Of a stretch of 64,000 bases of DNA, positions 63,352 to 64,000 are shown in pieces (the stretch's first letter is position 1; each line of letters opens with the position of its first letter). Source of the stretch: Polynucleobacter sinensis (GTDB lineage Bacteria > Pseudomonadota > Gammaproteobacteria > Burkholderiales > Burkholderiaceae); assembly GCF_001595985.1 (NCBI RefSeq), contig NZ_LOJJ01000009.1, positions 62,001 through 126,000 of the forward strand, written 5' to 3'. The notes beneath the pieces were generated by a model that was not told where the DNA came from, made no database searches, and was given only the letters and a program-made list of their open reading frames with translations. The translations under genes were made by a program, and so were the position numbers.

Positions 63352-64000
63352 TTAAGGAAGGCGGTGTGTGGCAAATACGCCCGCGGGGTCAAAGGAGGCT
63401 CTGAGGCGATCTTGCACAGCTTGTAGTGCTACTGAGTGTGTTTGCTCGCTTAATAGGGTGAAGCGTTGACTGCTTGGATCCACATGAGCGCCTTGTTTGA
63501 AACGCGTTGCATGTCCGCCATTGGCATTCGCAAGTGCTTTCATAGCGGCAAATGTTGCATCATCTCCGGGCGCCTTGAACCAGCGTTGTTGCCCATGCCA
63601 CTCCAAAACAATATCGTCGCTCATGTTGGCGATGGCGATTGGGCCACATATTGCGGGTAGCGCCAATCGATAAAGAGTGTCATCACTCTTGAGATTAAGG
63701 AACACGGGAAGTTGTTGCTCGCGCAAGTTACTCCAGAATGCTTGCGCTGTGGCTGGATCGAGTTCAGTCAGATTGACGGCCGCGCCCATCAATGGGATTG
63801 CTGCTTTTACAGCAGCAGACGCGCCTGCCAAGCGAATGGTCAGCTCGCCATCCTGATCAGATTTAGCGGAACCAATCCAGCAGCTCGTAGAGAGGGGTAG
63901 CGGTTGCCCTGCCCATTGATTTACCAGTTGCAAAGCGCGCGTTTGTGAAATCTGGCAGCGCAGAGTAGTCGTTGCCGCAGGTCGTGGTAAGACCTTCACA
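63352..64000 (-). CDS. glcE: Glycolate oxidase FAD-binding subunit GlcE, 5' part missing
   Basis: The stop codon is at 63352; the frame is open to the right edge, so only the C-terminal ~215 residues are seen. The segment contains the CISQTRALQLVNQWAGQPLP-type middle part and ends QDRLRASFDPAGVFATHRLP, the typical C-terminus of the GlcD/GlcE FAD-oxidase family. The lack of the long N-terminal FAD domain is due to the window edge. GlcE, GlcF and the main subunit GlcD form glycolate oxidase; glcD is expected just outside. Confidence 0.92.
   Translation of the reverse strand, partial: VKVLPRPAATTTLRCQISQTRALQLVNQWAGQPLPLSTSCWIGSAKSDQDGELTIRLAGASAAVKAAIPLMGAAVNLTELDPATAQAFWSNLREQQLPVFLNLKSDDTLYRLALPAICGPIAIANMSDDIVLEWHGQQRWFKAPGDDATFAAMKALANANGGHATRFKQGAHVDPSSQRFTLLSEQTHSVALQAVQDRLRASFDPAGVFATHRLP

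Overview
This is a gene-dense, low-mobility chromosomal window from a betaproteobacterium of the Burkholderiaceae, most likely Polynucleobacter. The evidence is moderate G+C, very short intergenic gaps, the run pgk-pyk-fba-purC-purE-purK-sua5, the cluster queA-tgt-yajC-secD-secF, an orphan Bug/TctC-type binding protein, an MHS-family permease with a large insertion, and glcE-glcF. The genus is inferred from gene content and protein style, not from a database match. I see no insertion sequences, prophage genes, CRISPR arrays or rRNA genes.

Layout. 1-6.1 kb: corC (partial), ybeY and miaB on the minus strand, a Na+/H+ antiporter-like membrane protein, then a rhodanese and htpG on the plus strand; htpG has a near-consensus sigma-32 promoter. 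6.1-17.6 kb: mostly single genes, namely a glycine-zipper lipoprotein, a Rap1a/Tai-like secreted protein, an ammonium transporter, a gamma carbonic anhydrase, an AEC carrier, a maleylacetoacetate isomerase-type GST, a TRIC-like channel, a YwrD-type gamma-glutamyltransferase, an MHS permease, a MOSC protein, a CAT-anticodon tRNA, a Bug protein and a DUF2878 membrane protein. 17.6-28.6 kb: recA-recX under a LexA box, sucCD, a TerC protein, a type IV pilin, moaC, a BepA-like M48 protease, two small conserved proteins, waaF, a zinc-ribbon protein and ilvE.

28.8-36.3 kb is one long plus-strand unit for lower glycolysis and purine synthesis, ending in the tRNA-t6A gene sua5; it runs into convergent dacB. 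37.9-41.8 kb is the most unusual part: a three-gene minus-strand operon coding a degenerate EAL-domain protein, an EvgA/BvgA-type response regulator and a hybrid sensor kinase with a periplasmic solute-binding-like domain. It resembles a small relative of the Bordetella BvgAS/BvgR set. It is divergent from groES-groEL, which has a sigma-70-type promoter followed by a CIRCE (HrcA) operator.

44.2-64 kb: the three-subunit transhydrogenase pntAA-pntAB-pntB, mnmA, a GST, purB overlapping waaA, the secF/secD/yajC/tgt/queA block, recG, ubiA, and a tightly coupled glcE-glcF-yggS-proC operon that runs off the right edge. Functionally the window is mainly housekeeping: central carbon metabolism, purine synthesis, tRNA modification, protein export, chaperones, LPS core and DNA repair. 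The accessory content is small.
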